Positions 24,443 to 33,688 of a stretch of DNA of 64,000 nt are shown one piece after another. The notes beneath the pieces were generated by a model that did no database searches, was not told the origin of the DNA, and saw only the letters and a program-made list of their open reading frames with translations. Source of the DNA: an uncultured Collinsella sp. (lineage in GTDB: Bacteria > Actinomycetota > Coriobacteriia > Coriobacteriales > Coriobacteriaceae). Positions within the stretch are counted from its first letter, which is position 1; each line of letters begins with the position of its first letter. The DNA lies in the NCBI GenBank assembly GCA_905213265.1, contig CAJMHR010000004.1, positions 1 through 64,000 of the forward strand, read 5' to 3'. The position numbers were made by a program, and so were the translations under genes.

Positions 24443-27400
24443 GACGCTCACCCCCCTTCGCATTCGCCTTGCGACGAATGTGCATCCAGGCTGCAGCAGC
24501 GCAAAGCACCACCGCGCCGGCAAGGTACGTCAGAGTGACGCCCGACATACCAGAAAGGGGCAAAGAGGTGGAGTAGGTGTTGGTGAAGGTGGGGTTTGAG
24601 GTCGGAGTCGCGCTCTCATGACCGCTGGCGTCGACCTCGTAGTAGACCGGCGTGCAGGTCAGATGTCCGTTGCCGTCATCCTTTGCCGTCACCACAACCT
24701 TGAAAGTCTTGGTGTCGTTGGTGTAGCCCTCGTGTTTGGTGTCATCGTCCTTGCGGGCGGGGCATTCACGGATGTAGTAGGTGAACTGCGCCTGCCGATT
24801 TTTATCGAGATTCTTAAGGCTTAGTGGGCCGATTGGTACCGGTTTATCGAACTTTACTATCTGAAGGTTTCCCGACTCAGCAGAAGTACATTTGGTCTGA
24901 AGAGACGTCTCTCTATCTTCCGAATCCTTGGTATACAGCTCGAACTTAAACTTCTTCATCTCGCCGCCGTCGACCTTCTTGGTCACCTGAGGTGTCCAAG
25001 AGCCCGAGGTCTGGTAGGGCGCGAGCTCGTTCGTAAACGCAGGTTTGGAGGCGTTGCCGATTTTTACGGTCGAGACGGTCTTATCGTTCGCATCTTCGCT
25101 CCAACCATAGAAGTCAGATCCGCACGCGGTGAAGTCCGCTGCACCTTCTTTTTTTACGGATACTGTGGAAGCGCTCCTATCAACTCCATAACGATTAATC
25201 TTGATCCCCAAGAGGCTGGTCGTATTAACTGGTGTCGTACCAACCTTTATATGTATTTTGTAAATGGCCTTATCAAAGGTCGTGCCTTCCTCACTGATAG
25301 GGACTTCAACAAGGTAGAGGTCGTAATTGCCCGACTGGTAGTTCGCAGCCGTATCAATGACGATCTCTCCACTTTCATTAACGGTAACCTCGGACGTCGC
25401 CTCGCATCCGTTTGCGTTAAGTGAGCCGTCCGTATTCCAATACGGCTCCCCAGCTGAATCGGCGGCTTTACCCAACAGCTTGAACTTATAGCCGTGGCCC
25501 GTGAGGCCTTGCGGTTTGCCGTCCTTCATGAGGACCTTGTTAGCCTTGACCTTGATTGCAGGATACACGTCCAGGGAAGTAACCTCACCGACGATGAGGT
25601 CGCCGTTGGTCATGATGCCGCCGCCGTGGGTGTAGGAGTAGTTGCCACTGATGATGGTCGTAGCATCTCTCTGCGCATCACTTTTAGCCATACCGGAAGG
25701 ATTAGCCTCAAGGCCGAACATCCACTTAGCCTCGGCGCCGCCGTTGGCATCGATCTTAATCTCTTTGCCATCGCGGGTGCCCTTCCAGCCAGCCGAGCCG
25801 CCACCGAGCATCTTGCCAAGAACGACAGCGATTGTCTTATCCGCGCCAGTCTTATTACGGACCAAGAAGAAATCCTCATGACCGGAATCTTGGAAGAGAT
25901 GAGTAACGTAATTTACTTCATCGCGGTCTTCAATTTTGTTGTCGCCGCCAGCGGAATAATGAAACGCTGGATGTTTATGTTCATTTTGATCAAGGTCTGG
26001 CAGCTTTTTGCCATCTTGATCAACGTTATCTGCGTTGTCATAGATAGCAGCGCCATTTGAGTGCGAAACGATTGTCTCGCCCGTAGGACAAGCACCGACG
26101 CCACCGCCCCAGCCACCGGCGCGATTATTAGTGATCAGCGTCTTGAAAATATTGAGCCTGCCGCCCTTCTGGATAAAGACACCGCCACCGCCCCAGTCGC
26201 CGCCACGTTTGCCGCCACGCTCACAATCTACGCCCGTCATAGTCTTGTTATTCGTGATATAAATCTTGCTATTGGGGCTAGCTTCAATTTTCGCCTGCAT
26301 ACCAGGGTTGTTGCCGCCAGCGATACGCAAACCGCCGCCCTCGCCGTTAAGAGATTCGTTGCCCGCAATCGTGCCACCTGTCATGGTAAACTGAATTTTT
26401 TTTTCCCAGAAACCGGCATAAATACCGCCGCCGGCTTCTTTGGAGTAGTTAGCTGTAACGGAGCCGCCCTCCATGGTTAGTGTGCCGCCGTCAACAGATG
26501 CAATGCCACCGCCGCCAAGCAGGCCCTTGTTATAAATGTTCGAGTCGTTGATATACGAATCAACACGGTTGTTTGTGATGTTGGCCGAACCACTGATGTT
26601 AACGTTGACGCCTTTGGTAAAGACACCGCCGCCATAGCCATTGCCGGGACTCCCGCCTTCGTTATAGACGCCGTCATACGTGGCGTTACCCGAAATAACT
26701 CCACCAGAAAAATTCAGTTTGGCGCCTTTGTCAGCATAGATGCCGCCGCCAGAAGCAGCCTTGTTTGCAGCGATTACGCCGTTGGTCATTTTGAGCTCGG
26801 CATTTGCGCCCGTCACGCACATGCCACCGCCCCAGCCGCCGCCGTTACCGTTGGTGACATACCCGCCAGAAATATTGACAGTGCCCCGAGAGAAAATAAC
26901 GTGACCGTCGTAGCCCAGGGTACGAGGCGTTGTGATCATGCCACCCTTAAGGTTGAGCGTACCGCCTTCCTGAACGGAAATGACTTGATTTACAAAGCCC
27001 GCTTTGCATGCAACGATAGCGCCGAAATTGGTAACAGTGTGCTGATAGGTCTTTTCGCTTGTACCAAGACTGTTAGGCGTGCTTTCAGTTACGTAGTATG
27101 TGAGTGATTGTGGAACACTTTCATCATCGAACTGCATCGTTGCTGGCCGATCAGGATCACCATTGGCAGCTTCAGTCCGCGAGTCATTCGCCTTACCTTT
27201 GACAGTTAGCGTAAAGCCACTTTTAATTGTGATAAATGTACAAACAGAATTTCTGTCGTCCTTGTTAATGTTACCGTTGCTGTAATAAAGCTTGTGACCC
27301 GCAAGGTCGATCGTAGTGTCTTGTTCGATGGTGATCGGCGAGCTCGAACTAATATCAGCAGCCAGACGCAGCTGTGTGGGCTTGTTCACCGCGGCAAGGT

Positions 27401-27857
27401 ACGCTGTCAGGTCTCTGTCACTCGTCAGCAGCGTGTACCCATCCTTATCTTTTTTAAGTCCCGGAACCTCACCTTCATTTGCAACAGTAGCGACCTTATA
27501 GACAGACTGTCCATCATCCGCGGGCTGCGCAGCGCTCTCGGCTTCCGTGTCATCAGACAACGGGGCCGTCTCGAGAGCGTCGTCGCCAGTCTCGTCGCCC
27601 TCGGTCTCGTCACTATTCTGGTTTTCGGTATCCCCGTTGTTGGTGTTGTCTACATCAGTAGACTCACTTGAGGAACCCCCCCCCATCACAGTTTCCTCGG
27701 TAGGAACCGTCTGGGCATCGTTGGCAATGGCCTGCGAGATCGGAGGCATGACGAGCGACAGTACCAGGCTCAAAACGGAGGCTCCGCACAAAACGCCTGC
27801 CAGTACACGGCGCGTCGCTTTTTTACTCTGCTTAGTTTTTTCTGAATTTGCTTTCAT
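24435..27857 (-). CDS. Large surface adhesin or pilus tip protein with beta-helix and Spy0128 domains
   Basis: 1140 residues. Signal peptide (~1-45), then an acidic Asp/Glu/Thr/Ser-rich stalk (~50-115). A long right-handed beta-helix-like region (~200-720) has repeated GGG-I-A-NxA/ISGG turns (GGGIYADKGAKLNFSGG type). Two pilin-isopeptide (Spy0128/FctA) domains follow (~770-930 and ~950-1090, FKFELYTKD and TYYIRECPA). The sorting signal LPLSG is near residue 1099, then membrane helix and basic tail. First gene of the pilus operon (GGAGGAG upstream of ATG). A run of nine G in codons 58-61 makes this a candidate phase-variable gene. Confidence 0.9.
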   Translation of the reverse strand: MKANSEKTKQSKKATRRVLAGVLCGASVLSLVLSLVMPPISQAIANDAQTVPTEETVMGGGSSSESTDVDNTNNGDTENQNSDETEGDETGDDALETAPLSDDTEAESAAQPADDGQSVYKVATVANEGEVPGLKKDKDGYTLLTSDRDLTAYLAAVNKPTQLRLAADISSSSPITIEQDTTIDLAGHKLYYSNGNINKDDRNSVCTFITIKSGFTLTVKGKANDSRTEAANGDPDRPATMQFDDESVPQSLTYYVTESTPNSLGTSEKTYQHTVTNFGAIVACKAGFVNQVISVQEGGTLNLKGGMITTPRTLGYDGHVIFSRGTVNISGGYVTNGNGGGWGGGMCVTGANAELKMTNGVIAANKAASGGGIYADKGAKLNFSGGVISGNATYDGVYNEGGSPGNGYGGGVFTKGVNVNISGSANITNNRVDSYINDSNIYNKGLLGGGGIASVDGGTLTMEGGSVTANYSKEAGGGIYAGFWEKKIQFTMTGGTIAGNESLNGEGGGLRIAGGNNPGMQAKIEASPNSKIYITNNKTMTGVDCERGGKRGGDWGGGGVFIQKGGRLNIFKTLITNNRAGGWGGGVGACPTGETIVSHSNGAAIYDNADNVDQDGKKLPDLDQNEHKHPAFHYSAGGDNKIEDRDEVNYVTHLFQDSGHEDFFLVRNKTGADKTIAVVLGKMLGGGSAGWKGTRDGKEIKIDANGGAEAKWMFGLEANPSGMAKSDAQRDATTIISGNYSYTHGGGIMTNGDLIVGEVTSLDVYPAIKVKANKVLMKDGKPQGLTGHGYKFKLLGKAADSAGEPYWNTDGSLNANGCEATSEVTVNESGEIVIDTAANYQSGNYDLYLVEVPISEEGTTFDKAIYKIHIKVGTTPVNTTSLLGIKINRYGVDRSASTVSVKKEGAADFTACGSDFYGWSEDANDKTVSTVKIGNASKPAFTNELAPYQTSGSWTPQVTKKVDGGEMKKFKFELYTKDSEDRETSLQTKCTSAESGNLQIVKFDKPVPIGPLSLKNLDKNRQAQFTYYIRECPARKDDDTKHEGYTNDTKTFKVVVTAKDDGNGHLTCTPVYYEVDASGHESATPTSNPTFTNTYSTSLPLSGMSGVTLTYLAGAVVLCAAAAWMHIRRKANAKGGERRE
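27676..27684. repeat. Homopolymeric (G)9 tract inside the adhesin gene
   Basis: Nine C on the plus strand, i.e. nine G in the coding strand, in codons 58-61 (Met-Gly-Gly-Gly). Gain or loss of one base would stop translation soon after; one alternative frame reads FLK and then a stop. Confidence 0.8.
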
Positions 27858-28315
27858 CGATGTCTCCTCCCCAAGAGACCGCGATCTTGCTCTTTCACTA
27901 TCAAACGTATCTGCGCAATCTGTAATTGCGCACGCTTATAGTACATATTGTAACGATTGTTTGAACATCTAAGCAAAAATACCGATAGTTTTGTAGCGAA
28001 TTCTCAATTCGCTTGACATTTGCTCGGATTTACCTTCGTTTATTCGCTATGAATTATCTATTTCTACTGGTAATTAAGCTAGTTATCATTTTTTAATAGC
28101 ATTTTATTTATTTGCACAACATTTTGCTCAAGAGCATGCGTCCTGTGAACAGTTGAAAATCAACCGTGAACGGTAGATCATTAACCGGGAGGAATAGACT
28201 ACCAAATTGATGGGAATATCTTTAACCCATCGGTGGTTAGAAGCATGATGTTCAGACAACAAAATTTGAATTTTCGCGCAGATTTTAGGCATCAATTCGC
28301 CCAAATCGTCTGAGG
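27858..28315. promoter_or_regulatory. AT-rich upstream region of the pilus operon
   Basis: No gene found. An inverted repeat TGCGCAAT-CTGTA-ATTGCGCA (27912-27932) would lie in the operon leader. On the minus strand TTCAAA and TACTAT are spaced 16 bases near 27940-27970 and form a possible promoter. The rest (27970-28310) is low-GC and non-coding, consistent with a regulatory region or remnant of transferred DNA. Confidence 0.4.
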
Positions 28316-28348
28316 CCACCACAAAGGTACCTGCTCCCTTTGTGGTGG
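28316..28348. repeat. Stem-loop repeat family B, copy 1
   Basis: CCACCACAAAGG-TACCTGCT-CCCTTTGTGGTGG, ending 13 bases before the stop codon of the minus-strand HAD gene. Confidence 0.9.
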
Positions 28349-28361
28349 TTCTCCCCCGGCG

Positions 28362-29183
28362 CTACAGCAGATGCTCCTCGATAAAGATCGCGATGCCGTC
28401 TTTGTCGTTGCTCGCGGTTACAAAATCGGCGGCGGCACGGGTGGCATCGCTGCCATTTGCCATGGCCACGCCCACACCGGCGTCAGCCACCATGCAGGTG
28501 TCGTTGTCCGCATCGCCAAACACGCAGATGTTCTGGAGCTCCATGTCGTTGAGCTCCGCCACGCGCACAAGGCCGCGCGTCTTGGACACGCGCGGATCCA
28601 TGAACTCGTAGAGCCGCTGCGTGGTTTGCAGAGCCGCCGCCTTAACAGTGTTATCGGCAAACGTCGATGCTCGCTCGATGACCTGCGGCATCACCTCGGG
28701 CGCCATGGTAAACATCACCTTGGGCTGCGGCTCGCGCAAAAACTCGGCAAAATCGACCACCTGGTAGGGCACGCCGTCGACGCGCGACAGGTGCTCGACG
28801 CACGCGTTGCTCTCGGGCACGTAGAACACGCCGTCTCGGGGGCAGACGGGCGTTGCAGGAAGGTCCGCCATGTGCTTGCAGATGCGCGCGATGGTCTCGC
28901 CCGGCAGCGGATAGCTCAGCTCGTTGATGTCGTGCGCGCGGTCGATGACCTCGGCGCCACCGCAGCCCACCATCACGTCTACCAGGCCTTCGATGCCCCA
29001 GAGCTCGTACATGGCCTCGGTCGCGTGGGCGTCGCGCCCGGTGCACAGGCCAAAGAGCACGCCGCGGTCGCGCAGGGCGCGGATCGCCGCCACGGTGCGC
29101 GGGGACACCGTGTGCTGGCTCGTGAGCAGCGTGCCGTCGATATCGCAGAACACGGCTTTGATGTGGCTGAAGGTGGTGTCCAT
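28362..29183 (-). CDS. Cof-type HAD phosphatase
   Basis: 273 residues. HAD-superfamily hydrolase of the Cof/YidA type, dephosphorylating sugar phosphates or similar small metabolites in the cytosol. Motif I is CDIDGTLL near residue 14 with the nucleophile and acid/base Asp; motif II is in LCTGRD; the C-terminal motif IV is in VFGDADNDTCMV. The C2-type cap lies between motifs II and III. Length is normal. Start ATG at 29183 is preceded by GAAAGG. Single gene, flanked by family B repeats. Confidence 0.9.
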   Translation of the reverse strand: MDTTFSHIKAVFCDIDGTLLTSQHTVSPRTVAAIRALRDRGVLFGLCTGRDAHATEAMYELWGIEGLVDVMVGCGGAEVIDRAHDINELSYPLPGETIARICKHMADLPATPVCPRDGVFYVPESNACVEHLSRVDGVPYQVVDFAEFLREPQPKVMFTMAPEVMPQVIERASTFADNTVKAAALQTTQRLYEFMDPRVSKTRGLVRVAELNDMELQNICVFGDADNDTCMVADAGVGVAMANGSDATRAAADFVTASNDKDGIAIFIEEHLL

Positions 29184-29277
29184 GGGGGCCTTTCTGGGTT
29201 GTGCGGCGGTGTGGGGCGTATTCGTGAACGGCGTACATGGTATACCAAGGCACAGGCGCGGCCTGCCAAAGCAAAAA

Positions 29278-29310
29278 CCACCACAAAGGTGCCTGGCCCC
29301 TTTGTGGCGG
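29278..29310. repeat. Stem-loop repeat family B, copy 2
   Basis: CCACCACAAAGGTGCCTGG followed by CCCCTTTGTGGCGG. It is followed after 34 bases by a family A copy. Confidence 0.9.
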
Positions 29311-29342
29311 CCGGACCCGCAGGATGGCCTGTCCCGCAGCGC

Positions 29343-29407
29343 AAACCATCACAACATTCGACGTTTTTCGGCAAAATCGCGATTTTCGCTGAATGTTGTG
29401 ACGGTTT
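29343..29407. repeat. Stem-loop repeat family A, copy 2
   Basis: Arms AAACCATCACAACATTC and GAATGTTGTGACGGTTT. It runs right up to the stop codon (29408) of the minus-strand MFS gene. Confidence 0.9.
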
Positions 29408-30694
29408 TTACCGCCTCGCGGCACGATCAAAATGCCGGCGGCCAAACAGCAGCAACGCCGCGGGAACCGCCGTCACGACCGTGCCCGCCCCTATGAGCGT
29501 CTGCTGCACGCCAAATGTCGCCGCCAGCCACGGGGCAATCGCCAACGGGGCCACGCCAGCGAACATATTGCCAAAGCCCATGACCGAGTTCACGCGACCG
29601 AGTTGCTCGAGCGGTGCCGTCGTTTGCACGATGGTGTTGTGGAGCGGGTTGACGACGCCCCAAGCCACGCCCAGGGCAATCTGGCCGACAAGGGCTACGC
29701 CCACGTACGGCGTTCCCACGTAGAGCAGGCTTCCCAGACCCACGGACATGAGCGCCACGAGCAGCGTTTTAAGGTTGACCAGGTGCGGCGGCATGCGGAG
29801 CGCGAGGACGGCGCCCAGCACCGCGCCCACACCGCTGGCCGACGAGAGCCAGCCCATCCACTCAACACCGACGTGCAGGACATCGCGATAGAAGAACGAC
29901 TCCAGCGGGTCGAAGGCGCCGTAACCAAAGTTTGAAAGGAAAATAATGCAGAACAGCAGGGCGAGGACACTGTTGGTAAAGACCGTCTTGATGCTGGTCG
30001 CGAAGGTGACGCGGGCGGACGTGCTGGGGTTGGGGCCTTGGCTGGCCTTATCCGATGTGATGTCGCCAATCGCGGGTTTGCCTTCGTGTGTGGCGACCTG
30101 ACCTGCACTTTGCCTAAAGCCCCAACCGGCAATGAGCGCCAACGCGGTAAAGAGCATCATGAGCACGAACACCGCGCGTGACGATGTAGTCGCCGCGACA
30201 AAGCCTCCCAGTGTGGGGCCGACGATAATGCTCACGTTGGAGAACATGGCGATGGCGGAGTTGATGTCTTTGAGCTCGACGGGATCATCGGTGAGATATG
30301 CCGGATAGGACGTGGCGATGGGTTGGGCGAATCCCATCACAAAACCTAGGAGCACCGCGCCGAGCAGGACGATGCCGGTCGCGCTGCCAAAAACGAGGAT
30401 CGCCGCGCCGGTTGCCAGCGTGCCCACGATGCTCAGCAAGAAATGGCGGCGCGGGCCCCAGGCGTCGAGCGCCGCGCCACCCGCAAAGGATCCCAAGATC
30501 ACGAATACATTCATAAAAAGAACGGCCAGCGATGTCGCCACGACCGAGGCATCGTCTGCATAGGTGAGCGTTCCGATGACGCCGATAAAGTAGCTGGTCT
30601 GAAAACCGGTGTAGATGAGAAAGCGCATCGCCACTAGGCGCTTGGCCTGCACGGACAGCGATGATCGAGGCTTTGAGAAAAGAGAGGCGAGCAT
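29408..30694 (-). CDS. Major facilitator superfamily exporter
   Basis: About 428 residues from the ATG at 30694, which has AAGGAG seven bases upstream; the frame continues to 30733 without support. Twelve hydrophobic segments, in two groups of six, are separated by a hydrophilic loop (~195-230, VATHEGKPAIGDITSDK). The pattern (MRFLIYTGFQTSYF, later LDAWGPRRHF resembling motif A) fits MFS drug-type exporters. Substrate unknown. Single gene between stem-loop repeats. Confidence 0.85.
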   Translation of the reverse strand: MLASLFSKPRSSLSVQAKRLVAMRFLIYTGFQTSYFIGVIGTLTYADDASVVATSLAVLFMNVFVILGSFAGGAALDAWGPRRHFLLSIVGTLATGAAILVFGSATGIVLLGAVLLGFVMGFAQPIATSYPAYLTDDPVELKDINSAIAMFSNVSIIVGPTLGGFVAATTSSRAVFVLMMLFTALALIAGWGFRQSAGQVATHEGKPAIGDITSDKASQGPNPSTSARVTFATSIKTVFTNSVLALLFCIIFLSNFGYGAFDPLESFFYRDVLHVGVEWMGWLSSASGVGAVLGAVLALRMPPHLVNLKTLLVALMSVGLGSLLYVGTPYVGVALVGQIALGVAWGVVNPLHNTIVQTTAPLEQLGRVNSVMGFGNMFAGVAPLAIAPWLAATFGVQQTLIGAGTVVTAVPAALLLFGRRHFDRAARR

Positions 30695-30868
30695 GGAGAC
30701 TCCTTGTTTCATACGAATACGGGCGGTGGGCATTCGCCACCGTCTGTCAAATCAATCTATCCGCATGAAACATTAAGGACGCATCAGGACCCTTCTCTCC
30801 GTTTTTCGCCCGTCATGAACTACTTGGTAGATTGTAAGGCATGTCCCACACATCTACCAAAGCAAAAA

Positions 30869-30901
30869 CCACCACAAAGGTGCCTGGCCCCTTTGTGGTG
30901 G
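30869..30901. repeat. Stem-loop repeat family B, copy 3
   Basis: CCACCACAAAGGTGCCTGG followed by CCCCTTTGTGGTGG; identical to copy 2 except one arm base. Followed by a related element at 30924. Confidence 0.9.
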
Positions 30902-30923
30902 AAACAGCGTTTGCCCAGATAAA

Positions 30924-30958
30924 ACCTACCAAAATAAACCTGTCCCTTTTTGGCAGGT
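30924..30958. repeat. Stem-loop (family C), related to family B
   Basis: ACCTACCAAAA and TTTTGGCAGGT enclose TAAACCTGTCCCT. The CCTGTCCC centre is shared with family B. Confidence 0.65.
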
Positions 30959-30980
30959 CTATGTTGTGGCAACGCAGCGA

Positions 30981-31080
30981 GCCGGTTCCAAGTGCCCCAG
31001 GTCGCCCCGAAAGAGGAGCGACGCGTACTTTGGTACGCGAGCGACGGCTTGAGGGGCGAGATGGGGTGCTTGGGGCCGGC
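30981..31080. repeat. 100-bp imperfect hairpin past the moaC-mobB gene
   Basis: Arms of 28 bases (GCCGGTTCCAAGTGCCCCAG... at 30981-31008 with 31053-31080) pair with several G-U replacements rather than mismatches, suggesting an RNA-level structure. A small inner hairpin GCGTAC-TTTG-GTACGC (31023-31038) sits at the tip. It ends six bases before the stop codon at 31087. Confidence 0.7.
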
Positions 31081-31086
31081 GCAGCG

Positions 31087-32394
31087 TCAAGCCTGAAGGT
31101 GGTCTTGGATAAGATCGCAGATGGCTCGGGCGTCGTTGATGTTGATGGCTCGGGTCGCGAAGCCGGCGTCGAAGGCCTGACGCGCCAAGGCCTCATTGCA
31201 GGCAAGGGCCAGCGTGTGGCCATCGACCAGGTCGAGCGAGCTCTTGCCGCGCAGACGGTCGACACCCGATCGTGCGACCACGATGTTGTCGAAGCCCTCG
31301 GTCTTGTAGCCCTCGATGATCACCACGTCGACATCGTTGTAGCGCGACAGCAGCTCACGCGCGGGCATCTCGTCCTCCTCGCGCGTGTCGGCGTACTCCG
31401 CCCAGCGCGTGGCGCAGATGAGGCCCACGTGCTTGGATCCGGCTTGGTGATGGCGCCAGGTGTCCTTAGCGGGCACGTCGATATCAAAGCCGTGGTGCCC
31501 GTGATGCTTGAGCGAACCCACGCGCAGGCCACGGCGGGTGAGCTCGGCGATAACCTTCTCGACGAGCGTTGTCTTGCCCGAGTTCTGGTAGCCGATAAAC
31601 GCGATCGCGGGAACGGCCGGTGTGGGGGCCACGGGAGCGGCGGCGACGGGTGCGCTTGTGGGTACGTTGCCGTCTGCGGCAGCAGCCTCAACAGCAGCGG
31701 CCTGACGCTCTGCGCGATCCCACACGCCCGAGCGGCCGCCCTCCTTGTGCAGCAGGCGCACGTCGACGATCTCCATGCCGCGATCGACCGCCTTGCACAT
31801 GTCATAGATCGTTAGGCACGCGGCACTCGCGCCGGTCAACGCCTCCATCTCGATACCCGTCTTGCCCGTCACGCCGGCCGTAACCAGTACGTGAAAGCCA
31901 ACCTGCCCGTCTGCGCGCGCCGGCGCCCAGCCCTCGGGCACGTCCTCGGCCGGCGTTCCCGCCGGAGCGATGGGCGCAATGTTGCACTTGCTCTTGGTAA
32001 TGAGCAACGGATGGCACATGGGAATAATGTCGCTCGTGCGTTTGATGGCCATAATGCCCGCCACGCGCGCGCAGGCAAGCACGTCGCCCTTTTTGGCGCG
32101 GTCCTGCAGCACCATGGCTTGCGTCTCGGGGTGCATGAGGATGGTGCCCTCGGCGATGGCGATGCGATGGGTCTCGGCCTTGTCAGACACGTCGACCATG
32201 CGCACCTCGCCCTTGGCGTCCACGTGCGTCAGCTCGTCGCGACGGGCGTCACGGGTGGGCTCGGTGGCAGCGCTGGCAGTCGGCTGCGCGGACGCGTCGG
32301 CGTTGCCAGCATTCACCGCAGCCGTGACTTTGTGGGCAGACATCGCGGCCCTGCGAGCGGCCTTGGTGGCATCGGCGTACCTGCTCTTGGCCAT
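31087..32394 (-). CDS. MoaC-MobB fusion protein (molybdenum cofactor synthesis)
   Basis: About 435 residues from the ATG at 32394 (GGAGG upstream). After an Ala-rich ~55-residue lead, MoaC (~60-230) makes cyclic pyranopterin monophosphate from the MoaA product; motifs are KGDVLACARVAGIMAIKRT, PMCHPL and GKTGIEMEALTGAS. A Pro/Ala linker (~240-265) leads to MobB (~268-435), a P-loop protein helping attach GMP to the cofactor: Walker A GYQNSGKTTL and the LKHHGHHGFDID motif. Separate genes in most bacteria. Starts four bases after moaA; the two form an operon. Confidence 0.93.
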   Translation of the reverse strand: MAKSRYADATKAARRAAMSAHKVTAAVNAGNADASAQPTASAATEPTRDARRDELTHVDAKGEVRMVDVSDKAETHRIAIAEGTILMHPETQAMVLQDRAKKGDVLACARVAGIMAIKRTSDIIPMCHPLLITKSKCNIAPIAPAGTPAEDVPEGWAPARADGQVGFHVLVTAGVTGKTGIEMEALTGASAACLTIYDMCKAVDRGMEIVDVRLLHKEGGRSGVWDRAERQAAAVEAAAADGNVPTSAPVAAAPVAPTPAVPAIAFIGYQNSGKTTLVEKVIAELTRRGLRVGSLKHHGHHGFDIDVPAKDTWRHHQAGSKHVGLICATRWAEYADTREEDEMPARELLSRYNDVDVVIIEGYKTEGFDNIVVARSGVDRLRGKSSLDLVDGHTLALACNEALARQAFDAGFATRAININDARAICDLIQDHLQA

Positions 32395-32398
32395 ATGA

Positions 32399-33454
32399 TC
32401 ATCCTCCGATTTGGGACATAAATCGTTGCGTGCCCTCAATTATCGCGTGTTCCTGCGGTTTGTGGGCCACGGCATCGCGCCAAATCGAAAGTACCTGCAT
32501 ATCATCACCACGGCGCAGCGCCTCACGCACCGAATACTCGGCATCGCTAAACAGGCACGGACGCACGTTGCCATCGGCCGTCAGGCGCAGACGGTTGCAG
32601 TTCGCGCAAAAATGATTGGACATGGCGCTAATAAAGCCAACCGTTCCCGCCGCGCCCGGAAAGTGCCAATAGCGCGCAGGGCCCGCGCCGGCAGGAGCGT
32701 CGTTGATGTCGAGCGGCTCGAGCTCGCCCAGTCCCGTCGCGACGACCCCGGCATTGATGCGCGCCCGCAGCTCGTCGCTCGGCACGGTATCGCTCGCGTC
32801 CCACAGCTCGGGATTGAGCGCGGGCGCATGCGGGTCCACAGCGCAATGCGAGCTCGTGCGCTCGTCACCAATGGGCATGTATTCGATAAAGCGCAAGTGG
32901 ATGGGGCGGTCGACGGTCAAGCGCGCGAGGGCCGCCACGTCTTGGTTGAGCCGGCGCACAACAACGCAGTTGACCTTAACGGGCTCAAAGCCCCAAGCCA
33001 GCGCCGCGTCGATGCCCGCCATGGTCTGCTCGAGTCGACCCAGACGTGTGATCTTTCCAAAGAGCGAGGGGTCGAGCGTGTCGAGCGAGATGTTGACGCG
33101 GTTAAGCCCGGCATCTTTGAGCTGCGGCGCCAACTTGGGTAGCAGGGCGCCATTGGTAGTGAGCGAGATGTCCTCGATTTGCGGGATCGCGCGGATGTCG
33201 CGAATGAGCGGGATGATGCGGCGGCTGACCAGCGGCTCGCCACCCGTCAGGCGCACGCGGCGAATGCCCTCCCCCGCCACCAAGCGCACAAAGCGGGCGA
33301 TTTCCTCGGCACTGAGCAGCTCGTCGTGCGCACGGGGCGCCACGCCGTCGGCTGGCATGCAATAGATGCAGCGAAAATTGCACTTGTCGGTAACGGCAAT
33401 GCGCAGGTAGTTGATATCGCGGCCAAAACCGTCATGTTGCACGTGCCCGTCCAC
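32399..33454 (-). CDS. moaA: GTP 3',8-cyclase
   Basis: 351 residues. Radical SAM enzyme that converts GTP to 3',8-cyclo-7,8-dihydro-GTP, the first step of molybdopterin synthesis. The SAM cluster motif is Cys25-x3-Cys29-x2-Cys32 (CNFRCIYC). The C-terminal second cluster motif is CANCNRLRL followed by a third Cys (PCLFSD). The protein ends in Gly-Gly, needed for activity in this family. The start is GTG at 33454 with GGGAGGG upstream. First gene of an operon with the moaC-mobB fusion. Confidence 0.96.
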   Translation of the reverse strand: MDGHVQHDGFGRDINYLRIAVTDKCNFRCIYCMPADGVAPRAHDELLSAEEIARFVRLVAGEGIRRVRLTGGEPLVSRRIIPLIRDIRAIPQIEDISLTTNGALLPKLAPQLKDAGLNRVNISLDTLDPSLFGKITRLGRLEQTMAGIDAALAWGFEPVKVNCVVVRRLNQDVAALARLTVDRPIHLRFIEYMPIGDERTSSHCAVDPHAPALNPELWDASDTVPSDELRARINAGVVATGLGELEPLDINDAPAGAGPARYWHFPGAAGTVGFISAMSNHFCANCNRLRLTADGNVRPCLFSDAEYSVREALRRGDDMQVLSIWRDAVAHKPQEHAIIEGTQRFMSQIGG

Positions 33455-33586
33455 GCGGCCCTCCCCTCACGCAATGTTTTATTCTTCGGAAAACATAATA
33501 CCGCACGAAGGAAACGAACCGACACCCGTACGACAGGACAGGTCGCTTCGAGCAAAACGGACTTTCCAAGCCCATCCTCAGCACGC

Positions 33587-33650
33587 AAACCATCACAACA
33601 TTCGATGCTTTTCCCGTTTTTGGCAAAAACGTCGAATGTTGTGATGGTTT
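33587..33650. repeat. Stem-loop repeat family A, copy 3
   Basis: Arms AAACCATCACAACATTCGA and its complement; identical to copy 4 (34828) over the whole length except one A in the loop. It lies 38 bases past the stop codon of the minus-strand gene at 33689. Confidence 0.92.
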
Positions 33651-33688
33651 GCCTGCCCACGGCACCCCGCAGAAGGACCGGAACGTCC

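Noticed and set aside
22781..24538. 585-codon open frame opposite the second pilin gene
   Set aside because: Arg/Gly/Ala-rich shadow frame of a GC-rich gene.
28150..28315. Short ORFs (12 and 22 codons) upstream of the HAD gene
   Set aside because: Very short, no conserved pattern, in an AT-rich region with many random starts.
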